A DNA stretch of 44,517 nt, from NCBI GenBank assembly GCA_025454755.1, contig JALONV010000012.1, positions 1 through 44,517 of the forward strand, given 5' to 3'. Origin of the DNA: Bacteroidales bacterium. GTDB taxonomy: Bacteria > Bacteroidota > Bacteroidia > Bacteroidales > VadinHA17. This document shows positions 15,661 through 24,239 of the stretch, piece after piece (within the stretch, counting starts at the first letter, position 1; every line of letters begins with the position of its first letter). A program made the position numbers and the translations under genes. The notes below the pieces were generated by a model. It had not been told where the DNA came from, made no database searches, and was given only the letters and a program-made list of their open reading frames with translations.

Positions 15661-17538
15661 ATGAGGGGGAGAAACTCTGTAATGAATAACAGATTAATCA
15701 TTTACTTTTTTCAGATAATGCTGTTTCTGGTTATTTCACTGAGCGCCTCAGCTTCGGTGATCCCGGGTACAGCTGTCACTTCATCACCATCGACCTACGT
15801 GCTGTCAACAGGATATTTGCATCTGCTGCTGACATTCCTGGGTGCGCTGGTGATTGTCTGTGGATTGATAATTTTCTTTTCATACAAACTAAGGAGGGTA
15901 AACAGGGAGCTTTCGGAAAGGAACAAGCAGGTTGAAGAGATGAACAGCAACCTCCAGAAAGCCAATAATGAGCTTACTCTTCAGAAAGATATGCTTGCAA
16001 GGAAGCATTATGAGTCCGACAAATTCTTCAAGATTCTTCTTCAATCTGCGAATGACGGGATCTCTTATTATGATAAAGACTGGAACCTTAAGTTTTCCAA
16101 CTCGGCATTTTATTCTCTTATAGGATACGACAGGGAGTCGTACCATAAGGAGGATGCCTCAATTTTCATTCATCCTGACGACATCGGATTCCTTGAGAAC
16201 AGGATTGAAACACTCAAGACGCAGGGCTTTCATGAGAGTGAGCTGAGGCTCCGTCATAAAGAAGGCCATTATGTTTTTCTGTCATCAAGATCCGTCACAA
16301 TAAAAGACGAATTCGGCGAAATAATCGGGGCACTTACTGTTTCACGGGATATAACAAAAATGAAACAGGTACATCAGGATCTTTTAAAAGCCAACATTGA
16401 AGCTGAGACGAGCAGCAGACTGAAGAGCAGTTTCCTTGCCAATATATCCCACGAGATACGAACACCACTGAACAGCGTAGTTGGATTCTCAAATCTTCTT
16501 CTTTCAAATGACCTAACCAGGGAAGTCAAGGAAGAATATATTGAACACATAAATCATAACAGCGAAAAGCTTCTTCAGATAATAGGTGACATCATCGACC
16601 TTTCGAGACTTGAAAGTTCACAGATAGAGATCACCTATGAGGAGGCATCAATGAATGAAATTGTTAATGAGGTTGTTAATGAAGCCCGCCAACAGATAAA
16701 GAGAAATGAGAAGCCGATAATCCTGAACATGAAGAACCATCTGGGCGAAAACAGCGACCTCATTTTTACGGATAAGATTTGGCTTAAGCGGGTTTTGAGC
16801 CATCTTATGGATAATGCAGTGAAATTTACGCTCGATGGATCTGTTGAGCTGTCATATTATAAGGAAAATGAAAACCTCTACTTCAAAATAAAGGATACCG
16901 GAATAGGCATCAAAAAGGAAAACCTGGGACGAATATTTGAGGAGTTCAGGCAGGAAATTGACGGTCATCACCGTCCCTTTGAAGGTTTGGGCATCGGGCT
17001 GACTCTTGCCAAGGAAGTAGTCGAAAGAATGGGAGGAAAGATATATGTTGTGTCTGAAAAAGGTATTGGTTCTGAATTCACCTTCTCAATACCTTATCGT
17101 CCGGCAGGAAGCACCAGGAGCAAGCTCAGATCAATGATAGCGGACCAGGCTTCGGCGCCAATTAACTGGACATCAAGGAAATGCCTGCTGGTCGACGATA
17201 ACAAGGATGTACTCTTATACCTGAGCAGGATACTTCTTGATACCGGGATCTCCATTATGACTGCCCGTTCCGGAGCAGAAGCAATCGAACTACTAAGCAA
17301 AACCCACGACATTGATGTTATCCTTCTCGATATGCAGATGCCGGAAATGAACGGCATTGAAGTGACCAAAGAGATAAGGAAGATCAGAAAGGATATACCG
17401 ATCATTGCACAAACAGCATTCATCTTCGAGGATGACAAGGATATCATTCTTGAAGCCGGCTGCGATGCCTGCCTTATCAAACCCATCCGCCAGGAGCATT
17501 TGCTGACGGTTATGAGATCGTTTTTAAAGTCGAATTAA
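15661..17538 (+). CDS. Membrane-anchored hybrid histidine kinase (PAS-HisKA-HATPase-REC)
   Basis: I start at ATG 15661 (ATG 15682 is equally possible). The frame is open to 15571 but the promoter lies in between. The protein of about 625 residues has a signal-like first hydrophobic stretch (IIYFFQIMLFLVISLSASAS), a short periplasmic loop, and a membrane segment (LLLTFLGALVIVCGLIIFF). A coiled coil (SERNKQVEEMNSNLQKA) follows, then a PAS domain with PAC, and HisKA with FLANISHEIRTPLNS (His264). The HATPase has an N box (MDNAVKF) and G boxes (DTGIGI, GLGIGLTLAKEV). The receiver domain has acidic residues VDDN, phospho-acceptor Asp557 in LLDMQMPEMNG, and Lys in IKPI. There is no adjacent response regulator with an output domain, so the partner is unknown. 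Confidence 0.92.
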   Translation: MRGRNSVMNNRLIIYFFQIMLFLVISLSASASVIPGTAVTSSPSTYVLSTGYLHLLLTFLGALVIVCGLIIFFSYKLRRVNRELSERNKQVEEMNSNLQKANNELTLQKDMLARKHYESDKFFKILLQSANDGISYYDKDWNLKFSNSAFYSLIGYDRESYHKEDASIFIHPDDIGFLENRIETLKTQGFHESELRLRHKEGHYVFLSSRSVTIKDEFGEIIGALTVSRDITKMKQVHQDLLKANIEAETSSRLKSSFLANISHEIRTPLNSVVGFSNLLLSNDLTREVKEEYIEHINHNSEKLLQIIGDIIDLSRLESSQIEITYEEASMNEIVNEVVNEARQQIKRNEKPIILNMKNHLGENSDLIFTDKIWLKRVLSHLMDNAVKFTLDGSVELSYYKENENLYFKIKDTGIGIKKENLGRIFEEFRQEIDGHHRPFEGLGIGLTLAKEVVERMGGKIYVVSEKGIGSEFTFSIPYRPAGSTRSKLRSMIADQASAPINWTSRKCLLVDDNKDVLLYLSRILLDTGISIMTARSGAEAIELLSKTHDIDVILLDMQMPEMNGIEVTKEIRKIRKDIPIIAQTAFIFEDDKDIILEAGCDACLIKPIRQEHLLTVMRSFLKSN

Positions 17539-17579
17539 GATTCCTTTTTTCTTATTACATTGCATGTAACTTCCATTAC

Positions 17580-19868
17580 ATGCCAACCCTTTTTGCAGAT
17601 ATAATCCTGCCTGTTGCAGTGAAGGGACGCTTCACCTACAGCATCCCGGAAAATCTTGCCGGTATTGTAAGTCAAGGAGTGCGGGCAACTGTCCAGTTCG
17701 GAAATAAAAGATTGTATTCAGGCATAATCTGCCGCATTCATGACAAGATTCCTGATCTTAAAAATATAAGGCCTTTAATGGAGGTAGCAGATCCTGAACC
17801 AGTTGTTAATGATATTCAACTCAAATTCTGGGAATGGATATCAGAGTATTACATGTGCCTTGAAGGAGAGGTGATGAATGCATCCGTGCCGTCGGCAATG
17901 TTCCCTGAAGGAGTGGCTTCATCTCCCATGCAGGAGAAATATAAACCCAGGGAAGAGACATTCGTTTTACTGGCAAGGAACTTCTCCGATGAAGAACTTA
18001 ACAGCCTGCTTGATAAAATGAAGAATGCTCCAAAGCAAGCTGAGCTTATCAACTCATACCTTTATATAACAGGATACACCTCAGGTTCGGATATAACACC
18101 AGTCAGAAAATCGCTGTTGCTTAAAGAGTCATGTTCTGCGCCAGGTATTATAACCTCACTCGAAAAAAAGGGAATACTGAGATCGGTATCCCTCGAAGTG
18201 GGACGATTGAAACAATTTGATGATCAGAAGGAACCTCTAAGGGAGCTGAGCGACCTCCAGAAAGCGGCATTCGAATCAATTAAAAAGCATTTTGAGGAAA
18301 AGGAAATAGCACTGCTTCATGGTGTAACCTCAAGCGGCAAAACGGAGGTATATATTCATCTTATCGAGGAACAACTGAAAAAGGGGAAGCAGGTTCTTTA
18401 TATGCTTCCGGAAATTGCCCTTACTGCGCAGATCATCCTGAGGCTTCAGAAACATTTCGGGGCAGTGACAGGAGTGTACCATTCCCGATTCAACGACCAG
18501 GAAAAAGTTGAGATATGGAAGAGAGTGGCAGATAAAAACCCGGACACAGGCTACAGGCTTATCCTGGGAGTGCGTTCGTCAGTATTTCTTCCTTTCAATA
18601 ACCTCGGGCTTGTGATAGTCGATGAGGAGCACGACGGCTCATACAAACAACACGATCCGGCACCGCGATACCATGCACGCGATTCTGCAATTATTCTTGC
18701 AGGGTTTCACGGGGCAAAGACACTGCTTGGATCTGCTTCACCTTCGATAGAAAGCTATTTCAATGCTGTTTCGGGTAAATACGGGATCACTGAATTAAAG
18801 GAAAGATACGGGTTTATTAAACTGCCGGAGATAATTGTCGCCAACACTCGTGAAGCCTACAGGAAAAAACTAATGGTCTCGCATTTCACTCCTGAACTGC
18901 TCAATGCAATGGATGGGGCTCTCAGCAGGAACGAACAGATCATTCTCTTCCAGAACAGAAGAGGATTCTCACCTTATATAGAATGCCCCGAATGCGGATG
19001 GATACCGGTATGTACACAATGCGCTGTTAACCTTACCTGGCATAAGAGCATAAACAGGATGGTGTGTCATTATTGCGGGTATACCGCAGCCATTCCTTCA
19101 AAATGTGAGAGTTGCGGATCACCGGGACTTGCAACGCGAGGTTTCGGAACTCAAAAGATCGAAGATGAAATAAAGATCGTTTTTCCTGATGCCAGGGTGG
19201 GAAGGATGGATCAGGATACTACCAGGAGCAGGAACTCATTCAACAGGATCATAAAAGCCTTTGAAGATCACCAGACAGACATCCTCATCGGCACACAGAT
19301 GATCTCTAAAGGTCTTGATTTTGAAAATCTTACAGTGGTTGGCATACTCAATGCCGACAACCTGCTGAACTATCCTGACTTCAGGGCACATGAAAGAAGT
19401 TTCCAGCTTATGGAACAGGTAAGCGGCAGAGCCGGAAGAAGAAAAAAACAGGGAAGAGTTATCATTCAGACATCAGATCCGGCAAATAAAATCATAAGAC
19501 TGATGTTGAGGCATGATTATGCAGGGATGTATAAAATGCAGACACAGGATCGCATGACATTTAACTACCCGCCGTTTTGCAGGATGATCAGGATCAACCT
19601 CAAGCACAAGGAGAGGGCTGTTCTCAACTCATTTGCAGATATTCTCGGGAATGACCTCAGGAGCATGTTCGGGAAGAGGATCCTAGGACCGGAATATCCG
19701 GTGATATCGCGTATCCAGCTGTGGTATATCAAAACCATCCTTATCAAGGTTGAGAAGGAAAAGCCGCTGGCAAAGGCCAAGGCAATGATCATGGATGCGG
19801 TTGAGAAACTCGGAAAAGAGAAAGGAGCAGGAGGGTCGAGAATTGCGATCGATGTCGATCCGTATTAA
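17580..19868 (+). CDS. priA: Primosomal protein N' (replication restart helicase)
   Basis: PriA recognises stalled forks and reloads the replicative helicase. The 762 residues show an N-terminal 3'-DNA-binding domain (FADIILPVAVKGRFTYSIP), an SF2 helicase core with Walker A GVTSSGKTE (about 257-265) and Walker B IVDEEHDGSYKQHD, and a zinc module with paired cysteines (CPECGWIPVCTQC, CHYCG, CESCG). Helicase motifs V and VI follow (GTQMISKGLDFENLTVVGILNAD, EQVSGRAGRRKKQG), then the C-terminal domain. All eight cysteines of the family's zinc sites appear present. It lies alone between the histidine kinase and the DUF6165 gene and is followed by a purine-rich tract. Confidence 0.96.
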   Translation: MPTLFADIILPVAVKGRFTYSIPENLAGIVSQGVRATVQFGNKRLYSGIICRIHDKIPDLKNIRPLMEVADPEPVVNDIQLKFWEWISEYYMCLEGEVMNASVPSAMFPEGVASSPMQEKYKPREETFVLLARNFSDEELNSLLDKMKNAPKQAELINSYLYITGYTSGSDITPVRKSLLLKESCSAPGIITSLEKKGILRSVSLEVGRLKQFDDQKEPLRELSDLQKAAFESIKKHFEEKEIALLHGVTSSGKTEVYIHLIEEQLKKGKQVLYMLPEIALTAQIILRLQKHFGAVTGVYHSRFNDQEKVEIWKRVADKNPDTGYRLILGVRSSVFLPFNNLGLVIVDEEHDGSYKQHDPAPRYHARDSAIILAGFHGAKTLLGSASPSIESYFNAVSGKYGITELKERYGFIKLPEIIVANTREAYRKKLMVSHFTPELLNAMDGALSRNEQIILFQNRRGFSPYIECPECGWIPVCTQCAVNLTWHKSINRMVCHYCGYTAAIPSKCESCGSPGLATRGFGTQKIEDEIKIVFPDARVGRMDQDTTRSRNSFNRIIKAFEDHQTDILIGTQMISKGLDFENLTVVGILNADNLLNYPDFRAHERSFQLMEQVSGRAGRRKKQGRVIIQTSDPANKIIRLMLRHDYAGMYKMQTQDRMTFNYPPFCRMIRINLKHKERAVLNSFADILGNDLRSMFGKRILGPEYPVISRIQLWYIKTILIKVEKEKPLAKAKAMIMDAVEKLGKEKGAGGSRIAIDVDPY

Positions 19869-19896
19869 ACGGTGCAGAGATACAACCGTGGTTATA

Positions 19897-19929
19897 AAAG
19901 AGGGGGAGAGGGCGAGAGGGGGGGAGAAG
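19897..19929 (+). repeat. Purine-only G-rich tract after priA
   Basis: It consists of GAGGGGGAGAGGGCGAGAGG-like units interrupted by a single C, beginning 29 nt after the priA stop. It belongs to the same low-complexity class as 6906-6948, 30791-30826 and 31265-31392. Confidence 0.65.
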
Positions 19930-19975
19930 TTACGTATTTAAAAATCCCGTGGGATGGGTTGCCTTAAAAAGTTAC

Positions 19976-19983
19976 TAAATTTG
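19976..19983 (+). promoter_or_regulatory. Promoter -7 element for the DUF6165-glycosyltransferase pair
   Basis: TAAATTTG lies 18 nt before the ATG at 20002. The -33 region has only a partial TTG match, at short spacing. Confidence 0.42.
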
Positions 19984-20001
19984 ACTATTTAAATAACTTC
20001 T

Positions 20002-20373
20002 ATGAAAATTGAAGTATCAAACGGTGAGATAATCGATAAACAAACTATTATCCAGATAAAACTTGAACGCATTAAGGATAAAGCCAAGCTGGAGAACCTG
20101 AAAAAAGAATTTGATGAGCTTACGAAGGTGACCTCTTCAATACTAAAAACTGATGATCCTCTGTATATGGCCCTATATAAAGTTAACTGTGAATTGTGGG
20201 ACATAGAGGATCATATCCGCGACCTTGAGCGGAAAAAGGACTTCGGAAAGGATTTTATTGAAACTGCACGGTCGGTCTATATAAAAAATGACAGGCGCGC
20301 TGAACTGAAAAGAGAGATAAATATCAAAACCTCATCAGGGCTTATCGAGGAAAAATCGTACGAAAAATACTGA
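20002..20373 (+). CDS. DUF6165 family protein
   Basis: The 123-residue, highly charged and mostly helical protein begins MKIEVSNGEIIDKQTIIQIKLERI, the conserved opening of DUF6165. A second conserved block is LYKVNCELWDIEDHIRDLE. It has no signal peptide or membrane segment. The family often sits next to glycosyltransferases of LPS or cell-surface glycan clusters. Here the glycosyltransferase gene starts one base after the stop codon, so the two are clearly co-translated. An accessory role for the neighbouring enzyme is inferred from linkage alone. Confidence 0.82.
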   Translation: MKIEVSNGEIIDKQTIIQIKLERIKDKAKLENLKKEFDELTKVTSSILKTDDPLYMALYKVNCELWDIEDHIRDLERKKDFGKDFIETARSVYIKNDRRAELKREINIKTSSGLIEEKSYEKY

Positions 20374-20374
20374 G

Positions 20375-21403
20375 ATGCATCTTCTTGTCATAAGGACATC
20401 AGCAATGGGCGATGTAGCTCTGACAACACCGGTAATCCGCGGGTTCAGATCGCAATATCCTGATGTAAAGCTCACAGTGGTTACCAGATCGACATATGAG
20501 CAATTTTTTTACTCAATTAAGGATTGTGATCTTTTTTTCTCCGATTTTAAAAAAAGGCATAGTGGTTTTTTTGGCATCCTGAGGCTTTATCGGGATCTTA
20601 AACGAAAAGGCAGAATCGACCGTGTTATTGATCTGCACGACGTCCTGCGAACCAAGATCCTCAGGTTGTTTTTCAGGATGACAGGAATTCCGTGCGATGT
20701 GATCGACAAAGGCAGAAAAGAAAAGAGAGAGATCATTAAAGGCAGATCGCGGATCAGGCTGAAACATTCAGTCGAAAGGTTTTGTGATGTCTTTGCAAAT
20801 GCAGGATTTCCGGTTGAGCCGGCAGATACTCCATGCATCCTTCACTCCGCAGAGGCTCTTTCTGAAGTATCGGGATTGCAGTTCAACATGGATGATCTGA
20901 ACATAGGAGTGGCACCCTACACACGTCATGCTATCAAAACATGGCCGGAGGAGAAAATACTAAAGCTACTGAAACTTATTTCTGCTGAGCGCAACATAAA
21001 AGTCTGGCTTTTCGGGGGATTTGGTGAAAAGCAAAAACTTGAAAAATTCGCAACGCAATTTCCGGATTCTTATGTAGTCACGGGCACGATGAGCCTTGCT
21101 GGCGAGCTGGCGCTCATGGGACGGCTCGACATGATGATCTCCATGGACTCTTCAAATATGCACATGGCAGCTCTTGTTGGAACCAGGGTTATATCAATAT
21201 GGGGAGCCACCGATCCGCTCTCCGGCTTTTCAGCCTGGCAGCAACCCGATGAAAATGCTATTAGAATCCCTGTCGGAGAGCTCGGATGCAGGCCATGCAC
21301 GGTATTTGGCAAAGGCACATGCCGTCGCAAAGACCTTGCATGCATGAACTGGCTGACGCCGGAGAAAGTGTTTGAAAGACTTGTCAATTTGAAAATTATT
21401 TAA
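20375..21403 (+). CDS. Glycosyltransferase family 9 (heptosyltransferase-like)
   Basis: The 342-residue protein has the GT-B fold of family GT9. It starts MHLLVIRTSAMGDVALTTPVIR, the N-terminal motif that binds the acceptor side, and has MDSSNMHMAALVGTRVISIWGATDP near residues 250-275, the nucleotide-sugar site. GCRPCTVFGKGTCRRKDLACM near the C-terminus matches the cysteine-containing tail of the family. It probably adds a heptose or related sugar to LPS core at the cytoplasmic face. It is downstream of the DUF6165 gene with 1 nt between them. Confidence 0.93.
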   Translation: MHLLVIRTSAMGDVALTTPVIRGFRSQYPDVKLTVVTRSTYEQFFYSIKDCDLFFSDFKKRHSGFFGILRLYRDLKRKGRIDRVIDLHDVLRTKILRLFFRMTGIPCDVIDKGRKEKREIIKGRSRIRLKHSVERFCDVFANAGFPVEPADTPCILHSAEALSEVSGLQFNMDDLNIGVAPYTRHAIKTWPEEKILKLLKLISAERNIKVWLFGGFGEKQKLEKFATQFPDSYVVTGTMSLAGELALMGRLDMMISMDSSNMHMAALVGTRVISIWGATDPLSGFSAWQQPDENAIRIPVGELGCRPCTVFGKGTCRRKDLACMNWLTPEKVFERLVNLKII

Positions 21404-21440
21404 TTTGGAAATTTGAAAATGGTTTATAATCTGGGAAATA

Positions 21441-21616
21441 GCTGGCGCGGATTTGGCTTCGCCGAGTTCGCAAAGATCGAGATACAATTTCCGCTGGCGC
21501 GGATTTGGCTTCGCCGAGCTCGCAAAGATCGAACTACAAGTTCCGCTGGCGCGGATTTGCAATCCGTGCCTTTGCTCGGTTGCAATCCGTGCCTTTGCTC
21601 GGTTGTAATCCGTGCC
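21441..21616 (+). repeat. Tandem and hairpin repeats forming the 5' end of the GH92 reading frame
   Basis: Two 52-bp tandem copies (21441-21492 and 21493-21544, four differences) begin GCTGGCGCGGATTTGG. A third unit starts alike at 21545 but becomes the hairpin CGGATT-TGC-AATCCG. Then a 23-bp unit (CAATCCGTGCCTTTGCTCGG core) repeats at 21558, 21581 and partly at 21604. The hairpin copy matches 3367-3392 on the other strand. In translation the region gives the low-information string GADLQSVP, so the repeats are read as protein only by accident of an open frame. Confidence 0.88.
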
Positions 21617-23896
21617 TTATATCTCTTCCTCTTTATAATTTTAATTCCGGCAGGATGTAAACAGCTTGAAATTAAAAGAGATTTTGATCCCGTTGAGCTT
21701 GTGAATCCGTTAATGGGAACTGATTCGGATTACCGGCTTTCGAACGGTAACACCTATCCTGCCATTGCGCTTCCATGGGGCATGAATTTCTGGACACCCC
21801 AGACGCGTTCTATGGGAAACGGCTGGACATATGCCTATGATGACAATAAAATAATGGGCATCAAGCAGACGCACCAGCCGAGTCCGTGGATTAATGATTA
21901 TGCAGCTTTTTCGCTGATGGCCGAAACAGGAAAGGTAAAAATCCGGGAAGATGATAGAGCATCGTGGTTCTCACATAAAGCAGAGATTGTAAAGCCATAT
22001 TATTACAGCGTATACCTTGCTGATTATGATGTTACTGCAGAAGTGACACCTACGGAACGCTCTGCAATTTTCAGATTTACCTTTCCGGAAGGCGATTCTT
22101 CCTTTATACTTCTTGATGCTTATAACAGGGGATCCATGGTAAAGATAATCCCCTCTGAAAGAAAGATTATCGGCTATTGCCGTAACAACAGAGGAGGAGT
22201 TCCCGCAAATTTCCATAATTATTTTGTAGCTGTATTTGACAGGGATTTCTCTTCCGCCTGCACATTTCATGGCGACACTCTTGCACCTGGTATTCTTGAA
22301 CAGGAAGGGTATCATGCAGGTGCCGTTATTGGTTTTAAAACAACTGAAGATGAAAAGGTAAATGTCCGTATCGCATCTTCATTCATCAGTCCCGCCCAGG
22401 CAGAACTTAACCTGAAGCGTGAAACTGAAGGCAAAGATTTTGATATGGTGAAAAAAGAAGCAAAGAAAAGATGGAACAGTGAACTGGGACGGGTCAGGGT
22501 TGAAGGAGGCACAAGTGACCAGCAGAGGACATTCTATTCGAGCCTCTACAGGATGATACTTTTCCCTCGCGGATTTTATGAGATCAACGAAAATGATGAG
22601 GTAGTTCATTACAGTCCCTATAATGGTAAAATTCTTCCGGGCTATATGTACACCGACAACGGTTTCTGGGATACTTTCAGGGCTCTCTTCCCATTTACAA
22701 CAGTGATGTACCCGGGGCTCAATGCAAAAATCATGGAAGGTCTGGTGAACACATACAAGGAGAGCGGCTGGCTGCCTGAATGGGCCAGTCCGGGTCACCG
22801 CGACTGTATGATAGGATCTAATTCGGCATCGCTTATTACCGATTCATACCTGAAGGGCATCAGGGGATATGACATTGAAACGCTATATGAGGCAATAATA
22901 AAAAATACTAAAAGTGTCGGCCCGCTTTCATCGGTAGGCAGGCTCGGCGCTGATTATTACAACAGGCTTGGCTATATACCATATAATACAGGTATTAACG
23001 AAAATGTGGCGCGTACGCTCGAATATGCCTATGCCGATTTCTGTATCTCGAAGCTGGCTGAGGAACTCGGCAAGCCTCAGGCGGAAATTGACCTGTATGC
23101 AAAACGCGCGATGAACTACAAAAATATCTTTGATCCGGGCAGGAAGCTTATGCGCGGACGAAATGAGGACGGAACCTTCCAATCTCCTTTTAGTCCATAC
23201 AAATGGGGCGATGCTTTCACCGAGGGCAACAGCTGGCACTATACCTGGAGCGTTTTCCAGGATATTGAAGGTCTGATAAGCCTGATGGGAGGAAGAGAAG
23301 CTTTTGTTGCAAAGCTTGATTCAGTTTTTGATGTTCCTCCGGTTTTCGATTATTCATATTATGGATCGGTGATTCATGAGATCAGGGAAATGCAGATCAT
23401 GAACATGGGCAACTATGCACATGGCAATCAGCCCATTCAGCACATGATATACTTATATAATTATGCCGGAGAGCCCTGGAAGACGCAATTCCATGTCCGC
23501 GAAGTTCTTGATAAGCTTTATAACTACACGCCTGACGGATATTGCGGCGATGAGGATAACGGACAGACGTCGGCATGGTATGTATTCTCAGCACTTGGCT
23601 TTTACCCGGTAACTCCGGGTACAGGAGAATATGTTCTGGGCTCTCCGTTATTCGACAGGGTGACACTCTATCTGGAAAATGGAAAGCGGTTCGTTGTGGA
23701 ATCGAAAGACAATGGCAGCGATAAAGTATATGTAGAGAAGGTAAAGCTGTTTGGCAAGGAGCTGGAGAAGAACTATATTACTCATGATGAGATCATGAAA
23801 GGAGGACAGCTGTTGTTTAAGATGACTTCGGAGCCGGATAAGAGTCGTGGGACTAAAGAGGAGGCTTTTCCTTATTCGATGAGCAGGGAGAAATAG
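21566..23896 (+). CDS. GH92 alpha-mannosidase-like surface lipoprotein
   Basis: The frame is open from ATG 21413, but its first about 60 codons are tandem repeat. I place the start at GTG 21566 (TTG 21572 also possible), which leads straight into a lipoprotein signal ALYLFLFIILIPAGC with lipobox IPAGC. The mature part matches exo-acting, calcium-dependent GH92 mannosidases: VNPLMGTDS, NTYPAIALPWGMNFWTPQT, DNGFWDTFRALFP, WLPEWASPGHRDCMIGSNSA, EGNSWHYTWSVFQD, NYAHGNQPIQHMIYLYNYAG, and GDEDNGQTSAWYVFSALGFYPV, which carries the catalytic-base acidic cluster. It would trim alpha-linked mannose from glycans at the cell surface. There is no adjacent susC/susD pair, so it is not in a typical polysaccharide utilisation locus. 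The native start codon may have been replaced by the repeats. Confidence 0.9.
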   Translation: MPLLGCNPCLCSVVIRALYLFLFIILIPAGCKQLEIKRDFDPVELVNPLMGTDSDYRLSNGNTYPAIALPWGMNFWTPQTRSMGNGWTYAYDDNKIMGIKQTHQPSPWINDYAAFSLMAETGKVKIREDDRASWFSHKAEIVKPYYYSVYLADYDVTAEVTPTERSAIFRFTFPEGDSSFILLDAYNRGSMVKIIPSERKIIGYCRNNRGGVPANFHNYFVAVFDRDFSSACTFHGDTLAPGILEQEGYHAGAVIGFKTTEDEKVNVRIASSFISPAQAELNLKRETEGKDFDMVKKEAKKRWNSELGRVRVEGGTSDQQRTFYSSLYRMILFPRGFYEINENDEVVHYSPYNGKILPGYMYTDNGFWDTFRALFPFTTVMYPGLNAKIMEGLVNTYKESGWLPEWASPGHRDCMIGSNSASLITDSYLKGIRGYDIETLYEAIIKNTKSVGPLSSVGRLGADYYNRLGYIPYNTGINENVARTLEYAYADFCISKLAEELGKPQAEIDLYAKRAMNYKNIFDPGRKLMRGRNEDGTFQSPFSPYKWGDAFTEGNSWHYTWSVFQDIEGLISLMGGREAFVAKLDSVFDVPPVFDYSYYGSVIHEIREMQIMNMGNYAHGNQPIQHMIYLYNYAGEPWKTQFHVREVLDKLYNYTPDGYCGDEDNGQTSAWYVFSALGFYPVTPGTGEYVLGSPLFDRVTLYLENGKRFVVESKDNGSDKVYVEKVKLFGKELEKNYITHDEIMKGGQLLFKMTSEPDKSRGTKEEAFPYSMSREK

Positions 23897-23918
23897 TTGA
23901 TACGTTTAAATTTTTTGT

Positions 23919-23926
23919 TATTTTTG
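23919..23926 (+). promoter_or_regulatory. Possible promoter -7 element for tRNA-Pro
   Basis: TATTTTTG matches TAnnTTTG, 47 nt before the mature tRNA start. TTGA at 23897-23900 could serve as a weak upstream element at 18 nt spacing. Confidence 0.35.
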
Positions 23927-23940
23927 TGCCGCTTAGATTA

Positions 23941-23968
23941 GTCCGTCTTCGCCAAGGCTTCGGCGGAC
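23941..23968 (+). repeat. Hairpin repeat with conserved CTTCGCC-AGGCTTCGG loop (copy A)
   Basis: GTCCG (23941-23945) pairs with CGGAC (23964-23968) around a 17-nt loop. Copy B at 33626-33653 has a near-identical loop but a different, still pairing stem. It sits between the presumed tRNA promoter and the mature tRNA, so it would be in the 5' leader. Confidence 0.7.
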
Positions 23969-23972
23969 AAAG

Positions 23973-24048
23973 CGGGGTGTGGCGCAGTTGGTAGCGTACT
24001 ACGTTCGGGACGTAGGGGCCGGAAGTTCGAGTCTTCTCACCCCGACCA
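23973..24048 (+). tRNA. tRNA-Pro (anticodon CGG)
   Basis: All arms fold. The acceptor stem is CGGGGTG (23973-23979) with CACCCCG (24038-24044), discriminator A, and encoded CCA at 24046-24048. The D arm is GCGCAGTTGGTAGCGT. The anticodon stem is CTACG/CGTAG with loop TTCGGGA, giving anticodon CGG at 24006-24008. The T arm is GGAAG-TTCGAGT-CTTCT. It reads the proline codon CCG. Confidence 0.95.
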
Positions 24049-24050
24049 CA

Positions 24051-24084
24051 GGGTAACTGGAAATCAATCAGTTACCCCTTTTTT
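24051..24084 (+). terminator. Terminator of tRNA-Pro
   Basis: GGGTAACTG (24051-24059) pairs with CAGTTACCC (24069-24077), followed by a run of T. It starts 2 nt after the CCA end. A tandem 11-bp duplication TTTTGTACCGA (24081-24091, 24092-24102) follows and could be a remnant of a tRNA-linked integration site. Confidence 0.82.
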
Positions 24085-24213
24085 GTACCGATTTTGTACC
24101 GAAAATGATATTACATAAAACATCACTTCGCTTTTCCATTTATTTTTCATAAATTTGGATTGAAACGCTCGCTGCGTTTAATTGATAGATCTTTTAGAAC
24201 TTCTGAATTGGAA

Positions 24214-24228
24214 ATCACAGATTGTGAT
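24214..24228 (+). promoter_or_regulatory. Operator-like palindrome upstream of the ORF6N gene
   Basis: ATCACA-GAT-TGTGAT lies 11 nt before the ORF6N start codon. Nearly the same sequence, embedded in a 21-bp palindrome, occurs inside the gene at 24441-24461. The pair suggests a binding site for a dimeric regulator, possibly the ORF6N product or a lost partner. Confidence 0.45.
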
Positions 24229-24239
24229 ACCATTTGATT

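Noticed and set aside
21441-21616. CRISPR-like array
   Set aside because: The copies are directly adjacent 52-bp and 23-bp tandem units without unique spacers, and no cas genes are present.
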